In this document: in pieces, positions 6,620 to 14,181 of the stretch
How positions within the stretch are numbered: the stretch's first letter is position 1
Layout of the letters: each line of letters opens with the position of its first letter
NCBI GenBank assembly: GCA_013138975.1
Contig: WTBR01000022.1
Coordinates: forward strand, 1-55,686
Origin: Bacteroidales bacterium
GTDB taxonomy: Bacteria > Bacteroidota > Bacteroidia > Bacteroidales > UBA12077
Length of the DNA stretch: 55,686 bases
Reading direction: 5' to 3'
Position numbers and translations under genes: made by a program
Notes under the pieces: generated by a model
What the model was told of the DNA's origin: nothing
Seen by the model: only the letters and a program-made list of their open reading frames with translations
The model's database searches: none

Positions 6620-7372
6620 TTAATTTTTGAGATCTTTTAAAACCCAAACTGCCATTTCTTTATAATAGCTCTCTTCTTTTATAATCTCGGATAATATAAG
6701 CTGAGCATCATCATTTTTTTCTGTTCTCAAATAACATAATGCCAAGTACCATTTGGCTTGCTCTATGAACATGTTATTGTTATTTAAAATAATTTTATTG
6801 AAAGATGTTCTTGCTTTTTGATACTTTTCTTCTTCCATATAAGTAATACCGGAATATAAATTGGTTGCCATATCTTCTTCTCTAGACTGCAATACCTCTT
6901 CAAAAAATACTAAAGCTTGCTCATAATTTTTTTCTTCGTAACGTTCAAAAGCATTAAATAACAACCTGTCAATTTCTGTATTACCAGAACGATATGAAAC
7001 ACTTACTTCGTAAGGTGAATAATATTTTTCGTAAATGGCTTGATTATCTGTAATAGGATTATTAAGCCTTTGTACCAATCCTCCGGTTGCAATTAATAAA
7101 GCTATTGAAGCTGCTACTGAATACAAGAATCTTGTTCGTGTAAATACAGATGAAGTTCTTTTTACAAAAAAATTATCTTTATACAAACAATCCAGTGTTT
7201 CGCGAAGCGCCATAACATCCTCTTCGAGGATTGATTTATTAATTTCTAAACCCAAGTTATAGTCACGCTTTATATCGGGATTGTTTGAAAGTAAGTTTTT
7301 AAAGTTGAATAAATCCTCATTTCCCAACTCACCATCGATATATTTTTCAATTTTTTCTATATCGTTTTGCAT
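6620..7372 (-). CDS. Anti-sigma-like membrane protein with periplasmic TPRs (paralog 1)
   Basis: This 250-aa protein has an acidic helical N-terminus (MQNDIEKIEKYIDGELGNED) resembling zinc-less anti-sigma regions. One membrane span lies near 81-100 (RFLYSVAASIALLIATGG), followed by a YYSPY motif at 117-121 and TPR-like helices to the end (FERYEEKNYEQALVFFEEVL; KARTSFNKIIL; AKWYLALCYL). Basic residues before the span predict an inside N-terminus and TPRs in the periplasm. It has the same architecture and motif order as the protein at 10971-11714, but no sigma gene next to it. The kinase-like gene follows after 20 nt. A direct anti-sigma role is inferred from the paralog. Confidence 0.65.
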   Translation of the reverse strand: MQNDIEKIEKYIDGELGNEDLFNFKNLLSNNPDIKRDYNLGLEINKSILEEDVMALRETLDCLYKDNFFVKRTSSVFTRTRFLYSVAASIALLIATGGLVQRLNNPITDNQAIYEKYYSPYEVSVSYRSGNTEIDRLLFNAFERYEEKNYEQALVFFEEVLQSREEDMATNLYSGITYMEEEKYQKARTSFNKIILNNNNMFIEQAKWYLALCYLRTEKNDDAQLILSEIIKEESYYKEMAVWVLKDLKN

Positions 7373-7393
7373 TTTTTTTAAGGTTTTGTTAAA

Positions 7394-7426
7394 ATGACCA
7401 AGTCAACTTAGAATTGACTTGATCAT
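7394..7426 (-). terminator. Hairpin terminator after the double-glycine peptide gene
   Basis: ATGATCAAGTCAA pairs with TTGACTTGGTCAT on the minus strand (7-nt loop, one G-U pair) and is followed by TTTTAAC. It lies between the stop of the small peptide gene (7758) and the start of the TPR gene (7372), and would separate their transcripts. The T-run is short. Confidence 0.5.
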
Positions 7427-7757
7427 TAATTTAAGAACGTATAATTGTTTTGAAAGGAAGGGCTTAATATAGATTCCTGTCTTTTGGCGACCACAATTTG
7501 TTCTCTACTGAACATAACCGCCATTCTTATTATCAAAGCTTATTTTCAAGATTACCTGAGTAACTATTGATATTTTTTTAGTTTCTTAATTCCAAAAATA
7601 TTTTTTATGATATCATAATTATTCTTTTTGGGTTTATATTTTATTTGCAAATTATTATAATGTCCTAAGAGCTATTAATTCTGCAAATTATAAAATGATG
7701 ATCCCAAATTTGTATTTTCCACTTTTATACTTATCCCAATACAATTTTGCTAATTAT
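7427..7757. other. Intergenic region between peptide gene and TPR gene
   Basis: These 331 AT-rich bases have no gene, repeat or clear promoter that could be supported. Confidence 0.4.
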
Positions 7758-7964
7758 TTAAGAAGGCAAATTGTTTAAAACGGGAAGGATCGGATCTGGA
7801 GTTACTGGTGCTGCAGGTGCTGGGGGTGGCCAATAGTTATCATCCTGCGGGTCTCCTTCACCACCTTTTATCATTATCATAGCATTTAAATCAAGCTTAC
7901 CTGAGAAACTATTTATAGTTTTCTTATTTTTATTAATTACGAAAATGGTTTTTAAAGTTTTCAT
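7758..7964 (-). CDS. Double-glycine-leader peptide with proline-rich tail
   Basis: This 68-aa peptide reads MKTLKTIFVINKNKKTINSF, then SGKLDLNAMIMIKGG, then an acidic and proline-rich tail (EGDPQDDNYWPPPAPAAP and onward to NLPS). The leader (basic start, hydrophobic residues before KGG) resembles double-glycine precursors of Bacteroidota natural products. The tail has no Cys and almost no Ser/Thr, so it is not a lanthipeptide. It is transcribed divergently from the TPR-CHAT gene 227 bp away. It may be an exported signal, a bacteriocin-like peptide or a protease substrate; none of these is shown by the sequence. No dedicated C39 peptidase or exporter is adjacent. Confidence 0.65.
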   Translation of the reverse strand: MKTLKTIFVINKNKKTINSFSGKLDLNAMIMIKGGEGDPQDDNYWPPPAPAAPVTPDPILPVLNNLPS

Positions 7965-8191
7965 TTTTGATGTATTATGGTTTGTCGTTTATTTTTAATT
8001 TATATTTGTACTTAAGCGCTTTCACCTATTAATTACTGAAATTGTAAAAAGGTGACCCCTAATTATGTACTTTTTTTTATATTTCATTTTTTATATATTT
8101 ACAATTGTCTGATTTACTGTTTTTTAATTAACGAATTTTGTTTTCACTTTTTTAGTAAATTTTAAACACACTTAGCTTGGCATTTAAAACA

Positions 8192-10978
8192 ATGTATTTA
8201 AGACGACTCCTTTTCTTATTCCTTTTAACTATTACTTCAATCACTTTGAGTAACGGTATGAATGCAGATAGTTTAAAATGCAATAACACTTTAGACAAAG
8301 CTGTATTTCTATATCGTGAAGGGATGAGTTATGGACAAAATGGTATTTTAGATAGTGCTTTATTACTCACCCAAGAAGCTGTTTTATTATTAGAGAGTTT
8401 GCAACCAACGGATAGTACACGTTTAGCAAATGCTTACCTAAGCATGGGTGTTATTAATATCCTTTTAGGGAATTTCAATGATGCGATTAACTGTTACGAT
8501 AAATCAGAAGGAATTTATATCTCAAGAAATAACACCCAATTAACAGCATTTATATATGGCAATAAAGCAAATATTTATTCTGCTCAACAAGATTACTCTA
8601 AAGCACTAGATTTTCTACTAAGAGCAAATGATATTTTTAAAAATGACTCCATAAAATTTCAAAACCAACTTGCATATACTTACAACAATCTTGGTAATGT
8701 ATTTCGAAGAAAAGCAGATTATGTAGAGGCAATTCGCTATTATAATAAAAGCTTAAACTTAAAAACTGAAAATAATTCTTTGTATTCAACTTTGGGAAAC
8801 TTAGCATTCTGTTATAAAATATTAGAAAAGCCTGAATTAGCCAATACATATTACCTAAAAGCTATTGAAATAATAAGAGTATTATATGGAGAAAACAATA
8901 CAAATGCTACAACACATTATTTAAATTATGCCATCTTCTTAGCAAAACATAATAATAATGATGAGGCATTAAAATACTTCCGATTAACTATTAATATCTA
9001 TAAAAATAATATTGGCGATAAACACCCCGATTTATCAAATTGCTATAATAATTTAGGAAAATTCTTTTTAAAAGAAAATATGATAGATAGTGCTTTATTT
9101 TATTTTCAGAAATCATTAATTGCGTTATCACCAAATTTTAATGATAAGAAAATAAGTTCAAATCCTACAATTAATGATGTGCTTTCGAAAACTCGTTTAT
9201 TAAGCGCACTAAAGAACAAAGCTTATGCATTATCGGAATTATATTTGCATAACAATGACAAAGACTATCTTAAATTAAGCTTAGTAAACTATGATCAAGC
9301 CATTGAAACCATCGATTTAATCAGGTCGGGATATATAAGTGAGGAAAGTAAATTATTTTTAGCTGCGAATGAATCTGAAACCTTTTCGAATGCCTTAGAA
9401 ACAAGTTTTAAATTATATAAATTAACTAAAGAACAAAAATACCTTGAAAAAGCTTTTAATTATAGTGAATATGGAAAATCAGCGATTTTAAACGAATCGC
9501 TAAAAAATAACCATGCTTTAAATATTGGAGGAATTCCCGATTCATTAATTATAAAAGAAAAACAGCTTAGGAAAAGTATTTGGAACTACGAAGAACTTAT
9601 CTATGAAGAAAATAAGAGTGGAAAACCAGATCACAACAAATTGAAATATTGGAATAAATATCTTTTTAACAAGAAACAGGAATTTGAAAAACTATCTGTT
9701 TATCTTGAAAATAATTTCCAAAAATATCAATCATTAAAAAATAAAAAAAGCACTTTAAGTATTAAGGAAGTTCAAAAAGAATTATCAAGAAACGAAGTAC
9801 TTATAGAATTTTGCAATACCGAAAATAAAATCTTTACAATAGTAATTGGCAAAAAGGATTCAGAAATATACTCCCGAAAAATAGACTCAGCTTTTCATAA
9901 TCACCTGGATACTTTATTACAATCTTTGTCTAACAATAACTTTTCTTATCATGGAGCAAAAGAATTTAATCAATTTACAGAATCGTCATTTTATATTTAT
10001 AAATGCTTATTTAAACCTATTGAAGATAAGATAAAAAATAAGGATTTAATAATAATACCTTCCGAAAAGCTTACTTACCTTTCTTTTGAAGTATTAATAA
10101 CCGAGAAACCAGAGTATAAACGAATAAATTATAAAGCACTGCCTTATTTATTATATAACAACAGCATTAACTATTTTTATTCTGCTTCGCTTTTATTCGA
10201 GAAAAATCCAATTTATAAAATAACGGATAAAAAACTAGGCGCCTTTGCTCCTATTTACAATAAAGTGAATGAAATTTATCCCAATACATTTTCTTACAGG
10301 CAATCGTACAGAGAAAAATTATTTCCTTTGCAAGGAATAAAAGAAGAAGTACAAGCAATATCAGAATTACTTAATGGTGGCGATCTGTATCTGGACAATA
10401 GAGCCACCGAAAAAACATTTAAAAAAGTTGCTCCATTGTATGACATTCTTCATTTGGCGATGCACACTATAGTGGATGATGAGAATCCAATGTATTCGAA
10501 AATGGCCTTTACACAAAACAATGACAGTATTGAAGATGGATTTTTAAATACCTACGAATTATATAATATGAAATTAAACAGTAGAATGACTGTTTTAAGT
10601 TCGTGTAATAGCGGAAGTGGAAAGTATCAACGTGGCGAAGGTGTAATGAGTCTTGCTCGTGGTTTTGTTTATGCAGGATGTCCTTCAATTGTAATGACAC
10701 TTTGGTCGGTAGAAGATAAATCGGGAGTTAAATTAATGTCATCCTTTTACAAGTATTTGATGAAAGGAAAAACTAAATCAAAATCGCTTCAATTATCAAA
10801 AATTGATTTTATTAAAAATGCCGATCAACTAAAATCTCATCCTTACTTTTGGTCGGGCTATGTTGTAATTGGGAATAACGATGTTCTATTCTTCCCTTTT
10901 AAGAAACATCTAATAATCTTTGGAATTATAATGATCGTGGGAATTTTATTATTTTACAGGTTTAGAAAGACTAATTAA
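8192..10978 (+). CDS. Exported TPR-CHAT protease
   Basis: The ATG at 8192 is chosen over an upstream TTG, because it gives a normal signal peptide (MYLRRLLFLFLLTITSITLS). The 928-aa protein then has TPR repeats over about residues 30-440 (for example YNNLGNVFRRKADYVEAIRY), a helical linker, and a C-terminal CHAT peptidase domain. The CHAT dyad is intact: His758 in LHLAMHTIVDD and Cys805 in VLSSCNSGSG, followed by RGEGVMSLARGFVYAGCPS and LWSVED. A last span (HLIIFGIIMIVGILLFY) is followed by a basic tail, so the protease should be anchored to the inner membrane with its domains in the periplasm. Its 3' end overlaps the convergent anti-sigma-like gene by 8 bp. CHAT proteases are caspase-like; the substrate here is unknown. 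Confidence 0.85.
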   Translation: MYLRRLLFLFLLTITSITLSNGMNADSLKCNNTLDKAVFLYREGMSYGQNGILDSALLLTQEAVLLLESLQPTDSTRLANAYLSMGVINILLGNFNDAINCYDKSEGIYISRNNTQLTAFIYGNKANIYSAQQDYSKALDFLLRANDIFKNDSIKFQNQLAYTYNNLGNVFRRKADYVEAIRYYNKSLNLKTENNSLYSTLGNLAFCYKILEKPELANTYYLKAIEIIRVLYGENNTNATTHYLNYAIFLAKHNNNDEALKYFRLTINIYKNNIGDKHPDLSNCYNNLGKFFLKENMIDSALFYFQKSLIALSPNFNDKKISSNPTINDVLSKTRLLSALKNKAYALSELYLHNNDKDYLKLSLVNYDQAIETIDLIRSGYISEESKLFLAANESETFSNALETSFKLYKLTKEQKYLEKAFNYSEYGKSAILNESLKNNHALNIGGIPDSLIIKEKQLRKSIWNYEELIYEENKSGKPDHNKLKYWNKYLFNKKQEFEKLSVYLENNFQKYQSLKNKKSTLSIKEVQKELSRNEVLIEFCNTENKIFTIVIGKKDSEIYSRKIDSAFHNHLDTLLQSLSNNNFSYHGAKEFNQFTESSFYIYKCLFKPIEDKIKNKDLIIIPSEKLTYLSFEVLITEKPEYKRINYKALPYLLYNNSINYFYSASLLFEKNPIYKITDKKLGAFAPIYNKVNEIYPNTFSYRQSYREKLFPLQGIKEEVQAISELLNGGDLYLDNRATEKTFKKVAPLYDILHLAMHTIVDDENPMYSKMAFTQNNDSIEDGFLNTYELYNMKLNSRMTVLSSCNSGSGKYQRGEGVMSLARGFVYAGCPSIVMTLWSVEDKSGVKLMSSFYKYLMKGKTKSKSLQLSKIDFIKNADQLKSHPYFWSGYVVIGNNDVLFFPFKKHLIIFGIIMIVGILLFYRFRKTN

Positions 10979-11714
10979 GGTTTTTAAGTATAAGTTCAGC
11001 ATCTGCTTTTCGAGTCATATTTTCTTGAACAACTTTTTCTAAAATACTTTCTGCATCCTGAAAATTATTCTGTTTTAATTTTGTTAGTGCCAAATACCAA
11101 TAAGCTTGTTCCAGAAAAACATGATCCTTTTTCAAGATCAAGTCGTTTAAATATTCATTTGCATTTTTAAAATTATCTTTTTCAATTTCACAAATTGCTA
11201 AATAAAACTGACTCATATAATTACTGCTGTCAATATTTAAAACTTTACTAAAACTGCTTGATGCCTGTTCATACTTTCCTTCATCGTAAAAACTAAAAGC
11301 CTTATAAAGTATTTCTTCAATTTCGGTTTTATCTACAACAGATCTGAAACACATAATTGTTGGATAAGGAGAATAATACGATTGAAAAAGCTCAGTATTT
11401 TCCTTTTTTTTATCAGGCAGGATATTAATGTTGGTTATCATTATTAATAAAACAACCACAGCAGCAACCGAAGTGTAAATAAACGGTTTTTTAATCTTCA
11501 GAGAGAATATTGGTTTCTCATTTATAATATCGCCTAATTTATCCCTTAAATTAAGAATGTCATCTTCGATTACAGCATTGTCTATCTCTTTTCTAAGAAC
11601 AAACTCTCTCATCAAGTCAGGATCATTTAAAAGAAGTTCTTCAAATTCTCTTTGTTCCTTAACCGACATTTCATTTGTTAAATACTTCTCTATCAAATCG
11701 AATTTATTATCCAT
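10971..11714 (-). CDS. Anti-sigma-like membrane protein with periplasmic TPRs (paralog 2)
   Basis: This 247-aa protein starts MDNKFDLIEKYLTNEMSVKE, an acidic helical cytoplasmic part like zinc-less anti-sigma factors. One span lies near 77-96 (FIYTSVAAVVVLLIMIT), then a YYSPY motif at 113-117 and TPR units to the end (AFSFYDEGKYEQASSSFSKV; FYLAICEIEKDNFKNANEYL). It begins 2 nt after the ECF sigma gene on the same strand, the usual layout for a sigma/anti-sigma pair, so membrane capture of that sigma factor is a reasonable inference. Its periplasmic TPRs would face the TPR-CHAT protease, whose gene converges on it. It is a paralog of the protein at 6620-7372. Confidence 0.75.
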   Translation of the reverse strand: MDNKFDLIEKYLTNEMSVKEQREFEELLLNDPDLMREFVLRKEIDNAVIEDDILNLRDKLGDIINEKPIFSLKIKKPFIYTSVAAVVVLLIMITNINILPDKKKENTELFQSYYSPYPTIMCFRSVVDKTEIEEILYKAFSFYDEGKYEQASSSFSKVLNIDSSNYMSQFYLAICEIEKDNFKNANEYLNDLILKKDHVFLEQAYWYLALTKLKQNNFQDAESILEKVVQENMTRKADAELILKNLN

Positions 11715-11716
11715 AA

Positions 11717-12277
11717 CTATTCTATATAATTTGGATCACTCTTAATATAGCGAACTAATTGTTCTTTACATTTAAATTTCTTCCGTTTTATATAATGGTT
11801 ACTGTCAATATTTAATCTTTTAGCAATATCTTTTAATGGTACTTTTTCTAAGAATAATTTCATTAAAGTTTGACAATCTTTTTCGAGCCTTTTAAAATGT
11901 TTTTGATATAGTTTATACTGTTCATGCTGTTTATATTCATCCTCTTCTATATCAGGAATCTCATCATATTCAAGAAAGTGATCTAATTTCTCTGAGTTTT
12001 CTTTATTTGTGGTAAATTGCTTTATCCAAATAAATCGACATACAGAATATAAATATGACTTGAATGATGATTCGAGGTTTAATTTACCATCCATTATTTT
12101 CCTGTAAATTATAATAATACCTTCCTGAAATACATCCTTAGCATCTTGCTCGCATCCCCTATTATCAATTACAAGTCTTTTAATTGTTGGGAAATAAAAT
12201 GAATATATCTTTTTAAGAATATCTTTATCTTGACTCCTAATTCCTTCAACTATTATTTTATTATCTAATGATTTCAA
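11717..12277 (-). CDS. ECF-type RNA polymerase sigma factor
   Basis: The 186 residues have the two ECF regions. Region 2 is near 15-95 (DVFQEGIIIIYRKIMDGKLN and SFKSYLYSVCRFIWIKQF, the -10 recognition helices). Region 4 is near 125-180 (CQTLMKLFLEKVPLKDIAKR, a helix-turn-helix, then YIKRKKFKCKEQL). A polar, acidic linker (DEIPDIEEDEYKQHEQYK) joins them. The sequence is diverged from housekeeping ECFs. It precedes the anti-sigma-like TPR protein by 2 nt, so the two should be co-expressed, and it lies in the CHAT module. The promoters it controls are unknown; those of the CHAT gene and the double-glycine peptide are natural candidates. Confidence 0.85.
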   Translation of the reverse strand: MKSLDNKIIVEGIRSQDKDILKKIYSFYFPTIKRLVIDNRGCEQDAKDVFQEGIIIIYRKIMDGKLNLESSFKSYLYSVCRFIWIKQFTTNKENSEKLDHFLEYDEIPDIEEDEYKQHEQYKLYQKHFKRLEKDCQTLMKLFLEKVPLKDIAKRLNIDSNHYIKRKKFKCKEQLVRYIKSDPNYIE

Positions 12278-12408
12278 TTTAACGAGCTAGTGAATAATTT
12301 GATCAAATCTAAAAAAATTGATCATAATTAAAAAATTAAAAAAGCACTTAAAATGTTAATACCTAATAGCCAACCAGTTAAAATTCAATTAATATTTTTA
12401 ATCTACTA

Positions 12409-12825
12409 TTAAATTGAATAAAGATATTTTACAATAGTTTTATCTATAATAACAAGGAAAAGTACGCCAATTAATGCAACTAATATATAAGGTGATAAAC
12501 TTAATTCATTCCAGAACTTTGAAAACAAATCGGTAAAAGCATGCAAATAGCTTGATGATTGGAAGTTTTGTGAAACATTTGTAAAACTAAACCCATTTTT
12601 AATAAAATAAAAAGCAGAAAAACCTATAAACAAAATGCTCATTGCTAAAACTAACCATATACTACTATTTTTATCGTCGTTAGTAATAAAACTAACTTTT
12701 ATAGCAGGATCTTTTAAAATTCGACTCATAACATTCTTAGTGAAATTTAAGTCAGGTTCTTGAATCCCTCCTTTACTAATTAATTCTTTAGTAAATTCAT
12801 CTGTATTTAATTTTTTGTTGTTCAT
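12409..12825 (-). CDS. Small membrane protein, probable partner of the ECF sigma factor
   Basis: The 138-aa protein starts with a soluble segment of about 55 residues (MNNKKLNTDEFTKELISKGG and onward). Two predicted spans follow (IWLVLAMSILFIGFSAFYFI and YILVALIGVLFLVIIDKTIV). It starts 1 nt after the stop of the upstream ECF sigma gene, so the pair is translationally coupled. By position and topology it is a candidate anti-sigma factor, but no zinc-binding HxxxCxxC motif is present. Alternatively it is an unrelated membrane protein of the same operon. Confidence 0.55.
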   Translation of the reverse strand: MNNKKLNTDEFTKELISKGGIQEPDLNFTKNVMSRILKDPAIKVSFITNDDKNSSIWLVLAMSILFIGFSAFYFIKNGFSFTNVSQNFQSSSYLHAFTDLFSKFWNELSLSPYILVALIGVLFLVIIDKTIVKYLYSI

Positions 12826-12826
12826 A

Positions 12827-13396
12827 TCACAGAATAGCTTTTACTTCGTCTTTTAATATTGCTTTTAATTCATCGTAAAATCGCTTTCTTGCACGATGCA
12901 ATTTTACTTTTATATTTGAGATACTTAGTTGGGTAATTTCACAGATTTCTTCAATTGTATTTTCCTGTAAATAATACATTGTTATTATAAATGCATCATC
13001 CTCTTTTAAATTCTCGATTACCTCATTTATGTATTTTTTTTGTTCGCTTTTTTTTATTTCATTAATCGCATTATAAACTGAAACAACTTCGTGTTCATGC
13101 AAAACTGCATCTTCAACATCATACATCTCGATTTGTTTCTTCCTTAATTTTGAAATTGCTCCATTATAGGTTATCCGATATAACCAAGTTGAGAATTTCG
13201 ATTCAAATTTAAACTTTTCTAATGATTTAAATGCTTTTATAAAAGTATCTTGAGCCAATTCTTCTGCATCTTCGGCATTTTTCAACATCCTTAAAGCAAT
13301 AGTATATACCATTCCTTTATGATTATCAACCAAATAGCTAAATGCATTAATATCACCCTTTAAAACGCGTTCGATATAATATTTATCTTGCTTCAA
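12827..13396 (-). CDS. ECF-type RNA polymerase sigma factor (second)
   Basis: This 189-aa protein is a regular ECF sigma. Region 2 includes YLVDNHKGMVYTIALRMLKN, then AEELAQDTFIKAFKSLEKFK and FSTWLYRITYNGAISKLRKK. Region 4 includes EDDAFIITMYYLQENTIEEI, then LSISNIKVKLHRARKRFYDE. It is much closer to the common Bacteroidota ECF type than the one at 11717-12277. It is coupled to the two-span membrane protein downstream. The DUF6249-like gene at 13792 is divergent from it. The regulon is unknown. Confidence 0.9.
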   Translation of the reverse strand: MKQDKYYIERVLKGDINAFSYLVDNHKGMVYTIALRMLKNAEDAEELAQDTFIKAFKSLEKFKFESKFSTWLYRITYNGAISKLRKKQIEMYDVEDAVLHEHEVVSVYNAINEIKKSEQKKYINEVIENLKEDDAFIITMYYLQENTIEEICEITQLSISNIKVKLHRARKRFYDELKAILKDEVKAIL

Positions 13397-13791
13397 TCCC
13401 CTAGGTTTTTTCTTTATGACGCTTAATAATAATATTAGGTTACAGATAAAAGTAAAAAGTCAAGTTACAATAAATTTATGTGAGTATTGAATTACTTTTC
13501 TATATTAATTATGATTTTACTAGTCTTTGCCGGAAAACGTCAAATTACTCACAAATTTATTATTTATAAAATTGTGTTCGTGAGCTTCGCTAGGTTCTGC
13601 ATTACTTTCGTGCTGAAAACAGTCACTTAAAAACTCGAAACTCCAGACACTATCCAATTAATTTACTATAATAATAGTTCGTTAGACAACTAAAGAAATA
13701 TGATTTTCACTTTATTTTAGCCAGAAGTGTAACCTCTCTAAAAAAGTCGGCGTCATAGCAATAAAACAATGTTTAACTAAAACAATTTATT
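13397..13791. other. Intergenic region between divergent ECF sigma and DUF6249-like genes
   Basis: It should contain promoters in both directions. No gene is seen. The middle part holds a degenerate copy of the structured repeat that is intact at 22061-22210 (see 13521-13652). Confidence 0.5.
13521..13652. repeat. Degenerate copy of the MITE-like structured repeat
   Basis: TAGTCTTTGC, then GGAAAACGTCAAA, then GCATTACTTTCGTG, CTGAAAACAGTC and at the end CCAGACACTA follow the order of the element at 22059-22212. The internal hairpin sequences have mostly been lost, and a different AT-rich stretch is present near 13550-13580. Confidence 0.5.
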
Positions 13792-14118
13792 ATGGATTTT
13801 GAATTTTTAATTGGAATAGCATTTTTTGCAGCTGTATACGGTATCTTTCATTTATATGTAAGAAGAAAAGAAAGACTTGCCTTAATTGAAAAAGGTCAGA
13901 CTGCTGCAATATTTAATAGCGAATCAAATGTATCACCGAGTTTAAAATATGGTATATTCAGTATTGGTATTGCTATTGGATTCTTGCTAGGAGAAGTATT
14001 AGCACAATATACTCATATGGAAGAAGGTGTTGCTTATCTTTCAATGATTTTCCTATGTGGAGGTATTGGCTTAGTAACTTATTATTTTATTGCAAGAAAA
14101 CACACTCGAAAAGAATAG
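13792..14118 (+). CDS. Small membrane protein, DUF6249-like
   Basis: The 108-aa protein has an N-terminal span (FLIGIAFFAAVYGIFHLYV), a short cytoplasmic loop RRKERLALIEKGQTAAIF, and two more spans (KYGIFSIGIAIGFLLGEVLA and YLSMIFLCGGIGLVTYYFIA). The pattern 'span, RRKERxxLIEKG, span, span' is that of the DUF6249 family, often found near ECF sigma genes in Bacteroidota. The function is unknown. It is divergent from the ECF gene and ends before a bidirectional terminator at 14139-14177. Confidence 0.7.
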   Translation: MDFEFLIGIAFFAAVYGIFHLYVRRKERLALIEKGQTAAIFNSESNVSPSLKYGIFSIGIAIGFLLGEVLAQYTHMEEGVAYLSMIFLCGGIGLVTYYFIARKHTRKE

Positions 14119-14138
14119 TTTCGATAAAAGCAAATTGT

Positions 14139-14177
14139 AAAAAACATCCGCTGAATAATAAATCATCGGATGTTTTT
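14139..14177. terminator. Bidirectional intrinsic terminator
   Basis: AAAAACATCCG (14140-14150) pairs perfectly with CGGATGTTTTT (14167-14177) around a 16-nt loop. A-runs and T-runs flank both sides, so it can serve the plus-strand DUF6249-like gene and the minus-strand M64 peptidase gene that converge here. Confidence 0.75.
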
Positions 14178-14181
14178 ATTT

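Noticed and set aside
8192..12277. Type III-E CRISPR (Craspase) locus, because a TPR-CHAT protease lies near an ECF sigma factor
   Set aside because: There is no CRISPR array, no gRAMP/Cas7-11 gene and no Csx30/Csx31-like gene. The CHAT protein has a signal peptide and a membrane anchor, so only the general logic is comparable.
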